A stretch of DNA of 64,000 nucleotides from JALYXV01 sp963733505 (lineage in GTDB: Bacteria > Actinomycetota > Acidimicrobiia > Acidimicrobiales > Palsa-688). Below are positions 49,477-61,076 of the stretch, piece after piece. Location: assembly GCA_963733505.1 (NCBI GenBank), contig CAVTDW010000005.1, positions 558,001 to 622,000 of the forward strand, given 5' to 3'. The number at the start of each line of letters is the position of its first letter. Positions within the stretch are counted from its first letter, which is position 1. The notes under the pieces were generated by a model, which worked only from the letters and a program-made list of their open reading frames with translations, did no database searches and was not told the DNA's origin. The position numbers and the translations under genes are program-made.

Positions 49477-49955
49477 GGACCGCCCTCTTCCCGGGGACGT
49501 TCGACCCGTTTCACAACGGGCATCTGGAGATCGTCGAGACCGCGTCGAAGTTGTTCGACCAGGTCGTGGTGGCGCCCATGCGCAATCCCCAGAAAGCCGA
49601 GCCGCTCTTCAGCGTCCTGGAACGCCTCGAGATGATCGGCGAGTCGGTGGCGCACCTCTCGAACGTGGCGTTGCACCCGTTCTCCAGCCTGGTCGTCGAC
49701 CTGGCACGGGACCTGCGGGTAGACGTCATCGTCAAGGGCCTTCGTGTCGCCTCCGACGCGGAGTCCGAGCTGCAGCAGGCCCAGATGAACAAAGCCGTCT
49801 CGGGGATCGAGACACTGTTCATACCGTGCTCGTCCGAGTACGCCTTCGTGGCATCCAAGTACGTTCGTGAGTTCGCCCACTTCGGAGGTGCCGACCGCAT
49901 CGGTGGCATGGTGCCTGGCCCGGTGTTCACCAAGTTGAAGGAGAAGTTCACCTGA
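49473..49955 (+). CDS. coaD: Phosphopantetheine adenylyltransferase
   Basis: 160 residues, the normal CoaD length. PGTFDPFHNGHLEI carries the T/HxGH nucleotidyltransferase motif; KGLRVASDAESELQQAQMNK and the SSEYAFVASKYVREFAHFGG end complete the family pattern. It makes dephospho-CoA in coenzyme A synthesis. GTG 49473 overlaps rsmD. Confidence 0.96.
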   Translation: MRTALFPGTFDPFHNGHLEIVETASKLFDQVVVAPMRNPQKAEPLFSVLERLEMIGESVAHLSNVALHPFSSLVVDLARDLRVDVIVKGLRVASDAESELQQAQMNKAVSGIETLFIPCSSEYAFVASKYVREFAHFGGADRIGGMVPGPVFTKLKEKFT

Positions 49956-50064
49956 TGGCTGGTTGGCTGTTGCCTGTACCGGGGTGCCAGTGTGCCCGGG
50001 TGCGAGTGTCCTGGAACGCCGAGATGGCGGATCCTGCGGGGGAGGAGTTGCCGGTGGTGCAGCG

Positions 50065-50625
50065 ATGACGGTTTCCGACGGCCGGCCCGAGCCCAATGCC
50101 GAGCTCCTGCTGCGGCGGGTGATCGAGATCATCAGCAACACCCGTGCCCTGCCGCTGTCGTCGTCCGCCAAGCTTGACAACAAAGAAGAAGTCCTCGAGC
50201 TCCTGGACGAGGCGTGCGAGCGCCTGCCCGAGGAACTGAAGCAGGCTCGTTGGTTGCTCAAGGAACGCCAGGACTTCCTGGACAAGATGCAGCGCGAAGG
50301 GGAGGACATCTTGGAAGCGGCCCGGATCCGGGCCGAGCGCATGGTCCAGCGCACCGAGATCGTGCGCGAGGCCCAGCACACCGCCCGGCGTACCGTCGAC
50401 GACGCCCGGGAGGAATCCCGAAGGCTCCGCCATGAGGCCGAGGACTACTGCGACCAGAAGCTGGCCGCGTTCGAGATCGTCCTGGAGCGCACCATGAAGA
50501 CGGTCCACTCGGGTCGCGAGCGACTTTCGGCTACCCCGCTGGCCCCGGCCGACGGCTCCGACGTCGCGGGCGGCATCGACGACACCCTCGCCGAGGACAC
50601 CTTTTTCGACCAGGACCGGTTCTGA
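50065..50625 (+). CDS. SepIVA/DivIVA-like coiled-coil protein
   Basis: A 186-residue soluble protein, mostly one long coiled coil: NAELLLRRVIEIISNTRALPLSSSAKLDNKEEVLELLDEACERLPEELKQARWLL then RIRAERMVQRTEIVREAQHTARRTVDDAREESRRLRHEAEDYCDQKL. In mycobacteria the equivalent gene next to coaD and the DUF177 gene encodes SepIVA, a DivIVA-like septum and cell-envelope growth factor. ATG 50065 is chosen since upstream residues are not coiled-coil. Confidence 0.8.
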   Translation: MTVSDGRPEPNAELLLRRVIEIISNTRALPLSSSAKLDNKEEVLELLDEACERLPEELKQARWLLKERQDFLDKMQREGEDILEAARIRAERMVQRTEIVREAQHTARRTVDDAREESRRLRHEAEDYCDQKLAAFEIVLERTMKTVHSGRERLSATPLAPADGSDVAGGIDDTLAEDTFFDQDRF

Positions 50626-50707
50626 CCGCCGCAAGGCGCCTGCGCTCGGGACCTGTTGAGCCATGTGGGGCCGTACCCTGTGACGCCGCTTCGATGAGAC
50701 GACTCCA

Positions 50708-51340
50708 ATGACACCCAATCCCTTCCTCGTCACGGTGACGTCGCTGCGGCCCACGCCCGGCGGCCGCCACCACGTGCTGCGCACTGGTCGGTTGGATGGG
50801 CTGGCGATCACCAGCAGCTCGGTACCGGCCGGCACCGACGTGGTGGTCGACGCCGACATCGAGGTTGTCGACGGGGGCGTCGTGGTCACCGGCACGGTTT
50901 CGTCGATGTGGACCGGCGAGTGCCGGCGCTGCCTGCAGCTCGTGACCGGTGAGGTCGCGGCCTCGGTGCGGGAGGTCTTCGAGCGGGCGCCGCGGCTGCG
51001 TGAGGGCGACCTGGTCGTCGCCGACGAGTCCGAGACCTACCCCCTGACGGGCGACACGCTGGACCTGGCACCGCTGGCTCGCGACGCCATCCTGCTCGAG
51101 CTGCCCCTGGCGCCGGTGTGCCGCGACGACTGCGCCGGGCTGTGCCCCATGTGCGGTGTCGACCGCAACGAACAGTCCTGCGATTGCGACGACCAGCCCA
51201 GGAATCCGGTGTGGGCGATCCTCGATTCGCTGCATTTCCTGCCCGAGAACGGTTCGGCTGGTGTCCCTGGTGTCGCCAGCCCGACGGGGCGGGGCGACGT
51301 TGCGGGCGCGGGCGATGACGTGACGCCGGATTCGGCCTAG
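50708..51340 (+). CDS. DUF177 (YceD) family metal-binding protein
   Basis: 210 residues. TGECRRCLQLVTGEVAASVREVF gives the first Cys pair, and VCRDDCAGLCPMCGVDRNEQSCDCDDQPRNPVWAIL the conserved C-terminal CxxDCxGLCPxCGxxxN cluster. YceD lies directly before rpmF in nearly all bacteria and is linked to 23S rRNA processing. A Gly/Val-rich 30-residue tail (SAGVPGVASPTGRGDVAGAG) is added beyond the usual end. Confidence 0.88.
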   Translation: MTPNPFLVTVTSLRPTPGGRHHVLRTGRLDGLAITSSSVPAGTDVVVDADIEVVDGGVVVTGTVSSMWTGECRRCLQLVTGEVAASVREVFERAPRLREGDLVVADESETYPLTGDTLDLAPLARDAILLELPLAPVCRDDCAGLCPMCGVDRNEQSCDCDDQPRNPVWAILDSLHFLPENGSAGVPGVASPTGRGDVAGAGDDVTPDSA

Positions 51341-51466
51341 ACTGACTCCTCTGCGGCGAGAGCCCTGGTTCTGCCGCGACCCAGTGACCTTCGACCCGCG
51401 ACCGAAGTAGCGTTCCCGCCGGCGTCTGACCTGCGCACCTGATACCCGAGACGGAGTTATCCGATC

Positions 51467-51646
51467 ATGGCTGTACCGAAGAAGAAGACCTCCAAGGCCA
51501 AGAGCCGCAGCCGCCGAGCCAGCGCCTGGACACTTTCGCTGCCGGCCCGCAGCATCTGCCCGCAGTGCCGCCAAACCAAGGTGCCGCACGTGGTCTGCCC
51601 CAACTGTGGGTGGTACGGCGGGCGGCAGGCGATCGACGTCGACTGA
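51467..51646 (+). CDS. rpmF: 50S ribosomal protein L32
   Basis: 59 codons: MAVPKKKTSKAKSRSRRASAW, then CPQC and CPNC forming the zinc ribbon, ending GGRQAIDVD. Short but unmistakable, placed between yceD and plsX as usual. Confidence 0.96.
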   Translation: MAVPKKKTSKAKSRSRRASAWTLSLPARSICPQCRQTKVPHVVCPNCGWYGGRQAIDVD

Positions 51647-51720
51647 TTCGCTCGGTGAGCGCCAGTCCCGTTTCCGCCGACGAAGTCACCGACCAGGAGA
51701 GGGCACCGCAGAGACAGCCC

Positions 51721-52710
51721 ATGCTCCCAGTCGCACTCGACGCCATGGGCGGGGACCGGGCGCCCGACGAGATCGTCGAAGGCGCCCGCCAGGCGGCGGC
51801 GCTCGGGATCCCGGTGCTTCTCGTCGGCGACCCCGACCGTCTGGGTGACGTCGGCGACCTTCCCGTCCAGCCCGCCCGCGAGGTCATCTCGATGCACGAT
51901 GACGCGGCCCAAGGGGTACGCCGCAAGAAGGACTCGTCGCTCGTGCGGGCGGCCGAGGCGGTTCGCGACGGCCGGGCTTCGGCCATGGTCAGCGCCGGCA
52001 ACACCGGAGCCACCATGGCCAGTGCGCTGTTCCGGATGGGACGCCTGCCGGGTGTCGCCCGCCCGGCAATCGCCACCCCGATTCCCGTCCCCGGGGGCGG
52101 CTACACGGTCCTGATCGACGCCGGTGCCAACTCCGAGTGCGCGCCCGCGTGGTTGGTGCAGTTCGCCCAGATGGGTTCGGCGTTCTCCCGGCTGCGCTTC
52201 GGCGTCGCCGATCCCCGAGTCGGCCTGCTGTCGATCGGCGAAGAGGCGTCCAAGGGAAACACGCTGGTCAAGGAGGCGCACGCCCTGCTGGCGTCGGGCG
52301 CCGCGGGGCCCAACGTCAAGTTCATCGGCAACGTCGAGGGCCGCGACATCATGTCCGACGCGGTCGACGTCGTGGTGACCGACGGGTTCACCGGCAACGT
52401 CGCCTTGAAGGCGCTCGAGGGCGGACTCAAGCTGGTCATCGGCGCCATCATCGAGGTGATGATGTCGACCGAGGAGACCCGGGCCGCGTCCAAGGTGTTG
52501 CTGCCCGCCCTGGCGCCGCTTGCCGATCAGTTCGACGCTGACACCTACGGCGGCGCCATGCTGCTCGGCGTCAACGGCGTATGCATCATCAGTCATGGCT
52601 CGTCGGGTCCCAAGGCGATCGTGAACGCCCTCAAAGTGGCCCGCGATTCGGTCCAGGGCGGGATGGTCGACCAGGTCAAAGCGGCTGTGGCGGTGGGCGG
52701 GGTAACATAA
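51721..52710 (+). CDS. plsX: Phosphate acyltransferase PlsX
   Basis: A 329-residue enzyme forming acyl-phosphate from acyl-ACP, the first committed step to phosphatidic acid. VALDAMGGDRAPDEIVEGARQAA starts the family domain, SAGNTGATMASALFRMGRLPGVARPAI and NVEGRDIMSDAVDVVVTDGFTGNVALK are signature segments. ATG 51721 gives the normal N terminus; GTG 51658 in the same frame would add 21 residues. acpP follows. Confidence 0.95.
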   Translation: MLPVALDAMGGDRAPDEIVEGARQAAALGIPVLLVGDPDRLGDVGDLPVQPAREVISMHDDAAQGVRRKKDSSLVRAAEAVRDGRASAMVSAGNTGATMASALFRMGRLPGVARPAIATPIPVPGGGYTVLIDAGANSECAPAWLVQFAQMGSAFSRLRFGVADPRVGLLSIGEEASKGNTLVKEAHALLASGAAGPNVKFIGNVEGRDIMSDAVDVVVTDGFTGNVALKALEGGLKLVIGAIIEVMMSTEETRAASKVLLPALAPLADQFDADTYGGAMLLGVNGVCIISHGSSGPKAIVNALKVARDSVQGGMVDQVKAAVAVGGVT

Positions 52711-52737
52711 CGAGTCCCTTGGCTGAACCCCTCAGGA

Positions 52738-53040
52738 GTGCCCGTGCCCGCCGAGACCCATGTAGAAAAGGCGTTGCCCGACCGTCGCGAGGTGTTCGAG
52801 CTCGTTCGTGACCGGTTGGCCGACATCCTCGAGATCGAGCCGGTGACCATCACCGAAGGCGCCTCGTTCGGCGACGACCTCGGCGCCGATTCGCTGGCGT
52901 TGATCGAGTTGGTCGAGGCGTTGGAGGAGGAGCTGGGCGAGCGGACGGTCGGTTTCCGGATCGACGACGAGGACCTGGAAGATCTGAAGACAGTTCGCGA
53001 CGCCGTCGACTACGTGGTGGCCAAGCTCGAGGCTTGCTGA
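52738..53040 (+). CDS. acpP: Acyl carrier protein
   Basis: 100 residues, acidic, with the 4'-phosphopantetheine attachment site GADSLALIELVEALEEELG (Ser in DSL). It is longer than E. coli ACP by an N-terminal extension of about 16 residues. GTG 52738 or GTG 52744 could start it; CAGGA lies shortly upstream. It sits between plsX and rnc as in many actinobacteria and would supply acyl chains to PlsX. Confidence 0.93.
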   Translation: MPVPAETHVEKALPDRREVFELVRDRLADILEIEPVTITEGASFGDDLGADSLALIELVEALEEELGERTVGFRIDDEDLEDLKTVRDAVDYVVAKLEAC

Positions 53041-53924
53041 CGAACCGCGACCCGTTGACCGTGGCGAGAGTGGCCGCCGACTCGGCTGCGGGGTCGGCGG
53101 CTGCGGGGTCGGCGTCGGCGGTGGGGTCGCCGGCTGCGGCGTCGGCGTCGGCGGTGGGGCGACCGCTGGTCGAGCCGGCCGACAGGGCAGCCGAGCGAGC
53201 CGCTCTCGCCGGGCGCCTGGAGTGGGACGTCGACGACGCCGAGCTACTCCTGCGAGCGCTTTCGCACCGGTCCTGGTGCGCCGAGACCGCGGGGGCGCCG
53301 TCCAACGAACGTCTCGAGTTCCTGGGCGATGCCGTGCTCGGCCTGGTCGTCACCGACCACCTGTTCCTCACCTATCCCACCCTTCCCGAAGGCGAGTTGG
53401 CGAAGGTCCGGGCATCGGTGGTCAACTCGGCCGTCCTCGCGGAGCTGGCCGCGGAACTCGACATCGGCGACGCCATCATGCTCGGCAAGGGCGAAGGTCA
53501 GTCCGGGGGCCGGGAGAAACCGTCGATCCTGGCCGATGCCATGGAAGCGCTGATCGGGGCCATCTACCTCGACCAGGGTTGGAAGGCGGCGACCAATCTG
53601 GTGATGCGCCTGCTCGGCGAGCGAATGGTCGAGGCGGCGGCCGGTCCGGGGGGACAGGACTACAAGACCCGGTTGCAGGAGCTGTGCGCCCGGCAACTCG
53701 ACGAACTGCCGCATTACCAGGTGAGCGACGAGGGTCCCGACCACGCCAAGATGTTCGACGCCTTGGTGCTGGTACGAGGCACCATCTTCGGAAGCGGCCA
53801 CGGCCGGTCGAAGAAGCAGGCGGAGCAGGCTGCAGCACGAGTGGCCTGGGAGCGCCTGACGCAGGAGCTGCTGGCCGAACGAGCCCTCGAACATGCCTCG
53901 GAAGACGCCGGGCGGGGTGCCTGA
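53034..53924 (+). CDS. rnc: Ribonuclease III with low-complexity N-terminal extension
   Basis: The RNase III domain has the signature NERLEFLGDAVLGLVVTDHLF and DAMEALIGAIYLDQGW; the C-terminal dsRNA-binding domain spans YKTRLQELCARQLDELPHYQ to GRSKKQAEQAAARVAW. The first 45-50 codons are an Ala/Gly/Ser/Val tract from the repeat at 53082-53160 preceding the usual start region AERAALAGRLEWDV. TTG 53034 overlaps the acpP stop; a later GTG is possible. It matures rRNA and other dsRNA. Its end overlaps mutM by eight bases. Confidence 0.93.
   Translation: MLTNRDPLTVARVAADSAAGSAAAGSASAVGSPAAASASAVGRPLVEPADRAAERAALAGRLEWDVDDAELLLRALSHRSWCAETAGAPSNERLEFLGDAVLGLVVTDHLFLTYPTLPEGELAKVRASVVNSAVLAELAAELDIGDAIMLGKGEGQSGGREKPSILADAMEALIGAIYLDQGWKAATNLVMRLLGERMVEAAAGPGGQDYKTRLQELCARQLDELPHYQVSDEGPDHAKMFDALVLVRGTIFGSGHGRSKKQAEQAAARVAWERLTQELLAERALEHASEDAGRGA
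53082..53160 (+). repeat. GGCGTCGGCGGTGGGGTC-type repeat at the start of rnc
   Basis: TCGGCGTCGGCGGTGGGG occurs twice, interspersed with TCGGCTGCGGGG and TCGGCGGCTGCGGGG units. It encodes AAGSAAAGSASAVGSPAA and SASAVG in frame. Confidence 0.85.
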
Positions 53925-54738
53925 GCTTCCTGAAGTCGAGACCATCCGCCGCGACCTCGACGGGGACCTGTCCGCCCGGCGCGTCGAGCGGGTGGACGCG
54001 TGGGGCTCGAGGTCGATTCGCCGCCATCACGATGCGGCCGAGTTCGCCCGCGCCCTCGTCGGCGCCACCATCGAGTCGGTGGCCAGGAAGGGCAAATACC
54101 TGCTCGTGCGACTGGACCGCGGCGGATTCCTGGTCGTCCACCTAGGAATGAGCGGGCAACTCCTCCTGACAGCGCCGGGGGACCCGATGGTGGCCCACAC
54201 CCACGTCGTGGTGACCTTCGACGGCGAACGACAGCTGCGCTTCGTCGACCCACGAACCTTCGGCGAAGTCTTCGTCACCGGCGCTGACCTCTCCGAACTG
54301 GCCCATCTGGGCGCCGACCCGCTCCTCGACCTCAAGGGCTGGGCCGACCTGGCGACGCGGCTGCACCTCCGGCGCTCGAAGCTGAAACCACTACTCATGG
54401 ACCAACGGTTCCTGGCTGGGATCGGAAATCTCTACGCCGACGAGATCCTCTTCGCAGCCCGCTTGCGCTACGACCGCAGCTCGCAGAGCCTGACACCCGC
54501 CGAGGTTCGGCGGTTGTATCGCGCCATGACGGTCACGCTGACCTCCGCCATTCGCCACCGCGGCTCGTCGTTGGCCGACGAGCAGTACCGCGACGTGTTC
54601 GGCAAGATCGGCGACTTCCAAAGCCGCCACAGCGTGTACGGCCGGGAGGGCGGGGCCTGCCGGCGGTGCCGTCAAACCATCGTCAGGATCAAGACCGGGG
54701 GACGTTCGACGTTCCTGTGCCCCCGCTGCCAGGCATGA
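53917..54738 (+). CDS. mutM: Formamidopyrimidine-DNA glycosylase
   Basis: 273 residues. The mature N terminus PELPEVETIRRDL provides the catalytic proline, so the start must be GTG 53917 although the frame opens earlier. ARKGKYLLVRLD, HLGMSGQL, GIGNLYADEILFAARL (H2TH) and the C-terminal zinc finger CRRC-x16-CPRC are all present. It removes 8-oxoguanine. The start overlaps the end of rnc by eight bases. Confidence 0.95.
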   Translation: MPELPEVETIRRDLDGDLSARRVERVDAWGSRSIRRHHDAAEFARALVGATIESVARKGKYLLVRLDRGGFLVVHLGMSGQLLLTAPGDPMVAHTHVVVTFDGERQLRFVDPRTFGEVFVTGADLSELAHLGADPLLDLKGWADLATRLHLRRSKLKPLLMDQRFLAGIGNLYADEILFAARLRYDRSSQSLTPAEVRRLYRAMTVTLTSAIRHRGSSLADEQYRDVFGKIGDFQSRHSVYGREGGACRRCRQTIVRIKTGGRSTFLCPRCQA

Positions 54739-54822
54739 CGCGCCGAGAGGTCGAACGGCCCGGCGTTTCGTCCTGAGGGTCGCACAGATGCGCTTGGTTC
54801 GGCCGCTAGGTTGGCCCCCACC

Positions 54823-57800
54823 GTGTTCTTGAAGTCACTCACCCTGAAGGGTTTCAAGTCCTTCGCCGACACGACCACCTTGGACTTCGAGCCCGGGGTG
54901 ACAGTCGTCGTCGGACCCAACGGCAGCGGCAAGTCCAACATCGTCGATGCCGTGGCATGGGTGCTCGGCGCCCAGAGCCCTCGGACGGTGCGGTCCAGCA
55001 AGATGGAAGACGTCATCTTCGCGGGGACGCCAAAGCGACCGGCGCTCGGCCGGGCGGAAGTGTCGTTGACCATCGACAACCAAGCCGGCCTGCTGCCGAT
55101 CGGGTTTTCGGAGGTCACCGTCACCCGGACGCTGTTTCGTTCAGGTGACAGCGAATACGCCATCAACGGCGCCCCGTGCCGGTTGCTCGACGTCCAGGAG
55201 CTTCTTTCCGACACTGGCGTGGGCCGCCAGCAGCACGTCATCGTCTCGCAGGGCCAGCTCGATGCGGTCCTGAACGCACGACCCGAGGACCGCCGACTAA
55301 TCATCGAGGAGGCGGCGGGGATCCTCAAGTACCGCAAGCGCAAGGAGCGCGCAGAGCGCCGGTTGGAGGCGACCGAGGGCAGTCTTCTGCGGCTCCAGGA
55401 CCTGTTGCGAGAGGTACGGCGCCAACTCCGCCCCCTCGAACGCCAGGCAGACGCAGCCCGCCGCCACGACGACCTGGCCGACGAGCTACGCCAGATCCGC
55501 CGGCACCTGTCGGGCCGCGAGCTGGCGGTCGTCGAGGCGCGCTTGGCAACCGCAGGCGCCGCCCGGATCGACCTCGGCCGGGCGGAGGAGCAGTGCCGCC
55601 TCGACCTCCGGACGCTGGACGACACGGTCGCCCAGGCAGAGCGCGAACTGTCGGCGATGCGGCAGCGGGCCGACGGGTTGGACCTGGCCGACGCCCTCTC
55701 ACGCGCGGAGCGCCTCGGCGCCACGGCTCGCGGGCTGGCGGCGCTCATCGCCGAGCGGCAACGGGCAGCGGAGCGCGAGCGGCTGGCGTCGCTCGACCAG
55801 GACGTCATTGCCACCCTCGAATCCGAGGCCGCGCTTGTGACCGAGGAGCTGGCATCGACCGAGGCCGAGGCGGCGTCGCTGATGCCCCAGGTCGAGGAAC
55901 TGGTGCGAGCCGAGGCTGAGGTCGACGCCGAGACCCGGGCCTTGGACTGGGCCCGTCCCGGACCGATGTCCGCGTCTGAAGGCGCGGGCCCGGGGGAGGT
56001 TCGGGCGGAGCTGGCCGCCTTGAGGCGGGGATTCGAGAGCAGCCAGGGCGAGTTCCAGCGGCTGGACGGCCGATGCCGTGCTCTGGACGTTCGCTTGGCG
56101 CGAGTCGACGAGGAGTTCGCACAGCTGACCGCGGAGGAAGCGGCCGACGATGCCGGTGACGAAGCCCTGGCGGCCGAAGTCGAGGCTGGGTCGCGGGCTC
56201 GGACGGCGGCGGAGCACACCCTGGTGGCAGCCGAGGCGGCTCGCCAGGACGCCGAGAGCGAATACCATCTGTGGTCGGCTCGCGCCGAGGCGCTGGCCCT
56301 GAGCCTGGACGAAACCCGGGCCCGAGCCGGGGTGGAGCGTCTCGCCAATGTCGACGGCGTGGTGGGGACGCTGCTCGAGCTGGTCGAGGTGGACGACGGC
56401 TGGGGGCCGGCGTTCGAGGCCGCCGCCGGTGAAGCTGTCGCCGCAATCCTCGTCGACGGCGTCGACGCCGCCCGCCGCAGCTTGACCCACCTCCGGGCTC
56501 TCGACGCCCCGGGAGCCGTGCTCCCCTTGGACGTAGGCCGAGGGGCGGCGACTGCCGGAGGGGCGGGTCGACCGTCGGAGGGGCCGGGGCCGGGGCGGCC
56601 GCCGTCGGGGCGACCGCCGTCGGGGCCGGGGCGACTGCTGCCGAGGGGGCCCGGGCTCGCGACCTGCCGGTTGGCTCGGTGCGGGCCCACGTCCGATCAC
56701 GCCTGCCTTCGGTCGACAACCTGCTCGAACACCTACTGGCCACCGCGGTCGTGGTCGAAGGCGATTGGCAACAGGCGCTCGACGTGGCGATGGCGGCGCC
56801 CGACCTGGTCGTCGTTACCCGCGCCGGCGATCGGTTCAGCTCACGGGGCTGGCGGACCGGGGCGGGAACGAGTGGGGCTACCCGGGCCGCGGTCGACGAA
56901 GCCTCCCGTCGGGCGGCCCACGCCGCCGATGCCAGCGCCAGGACCGGTGCCGAGGTAGACGCTGCTCGGGATGCGCTTCGCGCCGCCGCCGCTCACGAAG
57001 CCGAATGCTTGCGGCGGAAGGACGCACTGGCGGCGCGCCGCGGCGCCCGGGGGGACTCGGTCCGACGGGCCGAGGCGCAACGGCGCGACGCGCAGTCCGA
57101 GCAAGCCGCGCTCCTCGCTCAGCGGGTCGATCTGGCGGCTCGGTTGGAGCGCGAAACCCAACGGATTGCCGAACTGCAGCAACTCCTGCCCCGGCTGGAG
57201 GAGTTCGCCACGGCCACTGCGGAACGGGCCGTTGTCGAGCGCGCCAAGCGAACCCGGTTGATGGACCGGTCGGCGGCCTTGGCGGCGCTTCGCCGCGAGA
57301 TCGAGGTACAGGCGGCGGGCCTTGAGCAGCGCCGGGCACTTCTGTCGCGCCGGCTGGCCGAAATCGAGAGCCGGCTCCGCCACGACTCCGAGCAGCGCCA
57401 GCACGTCGCCGCCCGGCGGGAGCAGCACGAACGCACTGCCGTTATCGCGGGACGTCTGGCGTCGCTCGTGGCGACCCGCGTCGAGCAGCTCGACGCCCTC
57501 GTGTCCTACCTCCGAGGCGCCCGCAGCCGTGAGTCGCAAGCGGTGCATGCCGTGACCGCCCAGCTCGACGAGTTGCGCCGCGAACGCAGCGCCATGGAGC
57601 GGCACCTCTCGGAACTTCGGGAGCGGATCTCGCGCGTCCAGCTCGACGAAACGGAAGCCCAAGTACGGCTCGAGGCCCTGATCGAGACGGTGCGCCGGGA
57701 GCTTGACTGCGAAATCGAGGCCACCCGCGGCGCCTCGTGCCCGGAGCTCCCTGCGGGATCCAGCCCGGCCGGGCGGGCCCGGGACCTCGAACGGGAGATC

Positions 57801-58409
57801 CGGCTGATGGGTCCGATCAACCCGCTGGCGTTGGAGGAGTTCGCCGCCCTCGAGGAGCGGCAAAGCTTCCTCGAAGGCCAGCTCGAGGATGTGCGGTCGG
57901 CCCGGCGAGAGCTCGGCAAGGTCATCCGGGCGGTCGATGCGGAGATCGTCGACGTGTTCCGGGCCGCCTACGCCGACGTGGCGGACAACTTCGAGCGTTT
58001 GTTCACCACCCTCTTCCCCGGTGGTCAGGGCCGGTTGCGGCTCACCGATCCCGACCACCTGCTGGAAACCGGCATAGAAGTGGAGGCGCGGCCGTCGGGC
58101 AAGAATGTCAGGCGTTTGTCGTTGCTCTCGGGAGGCGAGCGCAGCCTCACCGCCCTGGCACTGCTGTTCGCGGTCTTCCGTAGCCGCCCCTCGCCGTTCT
58201 ATCTGATGGACGAGGTGGAGGCGGCGCTTGACGACGTCAACCTGCTGCGTTTCCTCGATTTGCTTCGGGAGTTCCGCCAGGAGGCCCAGCTGCTCGTCGT
58301 CAGCCACCAGAAGCGCACCATGGAAGCCGCGGACTGGCTCTACGGCGTGACCATGCAGCCGGGCGGGTCCTCGGTCGTGGTGAGCGAGCGCATCACTGCC
58401 AGCGCCTGA
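54823..58409 (+). CDS. smc: Chromosome partition protein SMC, frame broken in the hinge
   Basis: About 1195 residues. N-terminal ATPase MFLKSLTLKGFKSFADTTTLDFEPG with Walker A GPNGSGKSN and QGQLDAVLNARPEDRR; long coiled coils; a hinge near residues 500-650 (VDGVVGTLLELVEVDDGWGPAFEAAAG); second coil; C-terminal LLSGGERSLTALALLFAVF, FYLMDEVEAALDD. In the hinge a Gly/Ala repeat (56535-56655) is inserted and one base is missing at about 56555-56570; the protein resumes as ARDLPVGSVRAHVRSRLPSVDNLL. GTG 54823 matches the family start. Confidence 0.93.
56535..56655 (+). repeat. GGGGCCGGGGC/CCGTCGGGGC repeat in the smc hinge
   Basis: GGGCGGGTCGACCGTCGGAGGGG, GGGGCCGGGGCGGCC and two GCCGTCGGGGCGACC-like units give STVGGAGAGAAAVGATAVGA in the downstream frame. 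The frame break lies near its left edge. Confidence 0.8.
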
Positions 58410-58465
58410 CGCCGCTCTCCCTCGGATTCCCGTCACACCCTCCCCGGTAGGCTTCGCGGCGACCT

Positions 58466-59641
58466 ATGACCCTCGTACTGCTCATCGCACTCTTCGTCGT
58501 CCTCCTGGCTTCGGCGACCGCCGTCACCCTGACCCGCCGACGCCGGGGGCCGGAGTTGGAGCCGCCGCCGTCGCGCCCCGCGGTCGCCCCGGCCGATTCG
58601 ACGGCGCCTACCCCAGAGGCCCCCGAGCGCGAGCTGACGCCCGAGCAGGTCGCCGAGATCGAGCGCGCCTTGGCGGAAGCCGAGGCAATCCCCGAGGACG
58701 TTTCCCAACCGGAGCCGGAGGCGGCCCCCGAGACCCCGACGCGGGTCAAGCCTTCCTTTCGCGAGCGGCTCGGCAAGGCCAGGACCCTTTTTTCCGGCTA
58801 TCTCGGCTCCGTCCGCGCCCGGGACAAGATCACCGACGAGACTTGGGACGACCTTGAGGAGGCCTTGATCCTCGCCGATGTCGGCATGGAGACCACCACG
58901 GCCGTGCTCGACGACCTGCGGGCCAAGGTCAAGGCCGAGAGCATCTCCGACTCAGAGGGCCTGGTCGACGCCCTGAAGGCCGATCTCGTGGCGCGCCTGG
59001 CCGGCAACCGGGAACTGGCATTCGAGCCCGGCGCGCTCAACGTGTGGTTGTTCGTCGGGGTCAACGGAGTCGGCAAGACGACGACGATCGGCAAGCTGGG
59101 CCTGCAGGCGGCCAACGAAGGCCGGTCGGTGATCATGGCGGCGGGCGACACCTTCCGGGCCGCGGCGGCCGACCAGTTGCAGCTGTGGGCCAAACGGGTC
59201 GGCGCCGACCTGGTGCGGGGGGCCGAAGGCGGTGACCCGGGAGCCGTCGTATTCGACGCCAAGCAGCGGGGCGCGGCCCGGAGCACCGACCTGGTTCTGG
59301 CCGACACCGCCGGGCGGCTGCACACCAAGATCAACCTGATGGAGGAGCTGAAGAAGGTCCGTCGGGTCGCCGAACGACCGCCCGGAACGCTGAACGAGGT
59401 ACTACTCGTCATCGATGCCACCACCGGACAGAACGGCTTGGTCCAGGCCAAGGAGTTCGCTTCCGCAGTCGGCGTGACCGGCGTGGTCCTCACCAAGCTC
59501 GACGGGACAGCCAAGGGTGGAATCGCGCTCGCCATCCAAACCGAGCTCGGCATACCGATCAAACTGGTCGGCCTGGGCGAGGCCCCGGAGGACCTGATCG
59601 AGTTCAACGCCGAGGAGTTCGTCGAGGCCATCTTCGGCTGA
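58466..59641 (+). CDS. ftsY: Signal recognition particle receptor FtsY
   Basis: 391 residues. An N-terminal membrane helix (MTLVLLIALFVVLLASATAV), an acidic A region to about residue 95, then the NG domain: FLFVGVNGVGKTTTIGKL-type G1 near residue 197, DTFRAAAADQLQLWA, VLADTAGRLHTK, LTKLDGTAKGG and GLGEAPEDLIEF. It docks SRP-ribosome complexes at the membrane and pairs with Ffh just downstream. Confidence 0.96.
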   Translation: MTLVLLIALFVVLLASATAVTLTRRRRGPELEPPPSRPAVAPADSTAPTPEAPERELTPEQVAEIERALAEAEAIPEDVSQPEPEAAPETPTRVKPSFRERLGKARTLFSGYLGSVRARDKITDETWDDLEEALILADVGMETTTAVLDDLRAKVKAESISDSEGLVDALKADLVARLAGNRELAFEPGALNVWLFVGVNGVGKTTTIGKLGLQAANEGRSVIMAAGDTFRAAAADQLQLWAKRVGADLVRGAEGGDPGAVVFDAKQRGAARSTDLVLADTAGRLHTKINLMEELKKVRRVAERPPGTLNEVLLVIDATTGQNGLVQAKEFASAVGVTGVVLTKLDGTAKGGIALAIQTELGIPIKLVGLGEAPEDLIEFNAEEFVEAIFG

Positions 59642-59745
59642 CCGCCCAGGGCTCTTCGGGCGTCGAACCCAGCCGGCTGCCCCGGCGGCCTCGGCGGGCG
59701 GTCGGCGGGAGACCTGCCCGCCATCCGGTAATCTCGCAAGCTGCC

Positions 59746-61074
<1,329 letters not shown>

Positions 61075-61076
61075 TC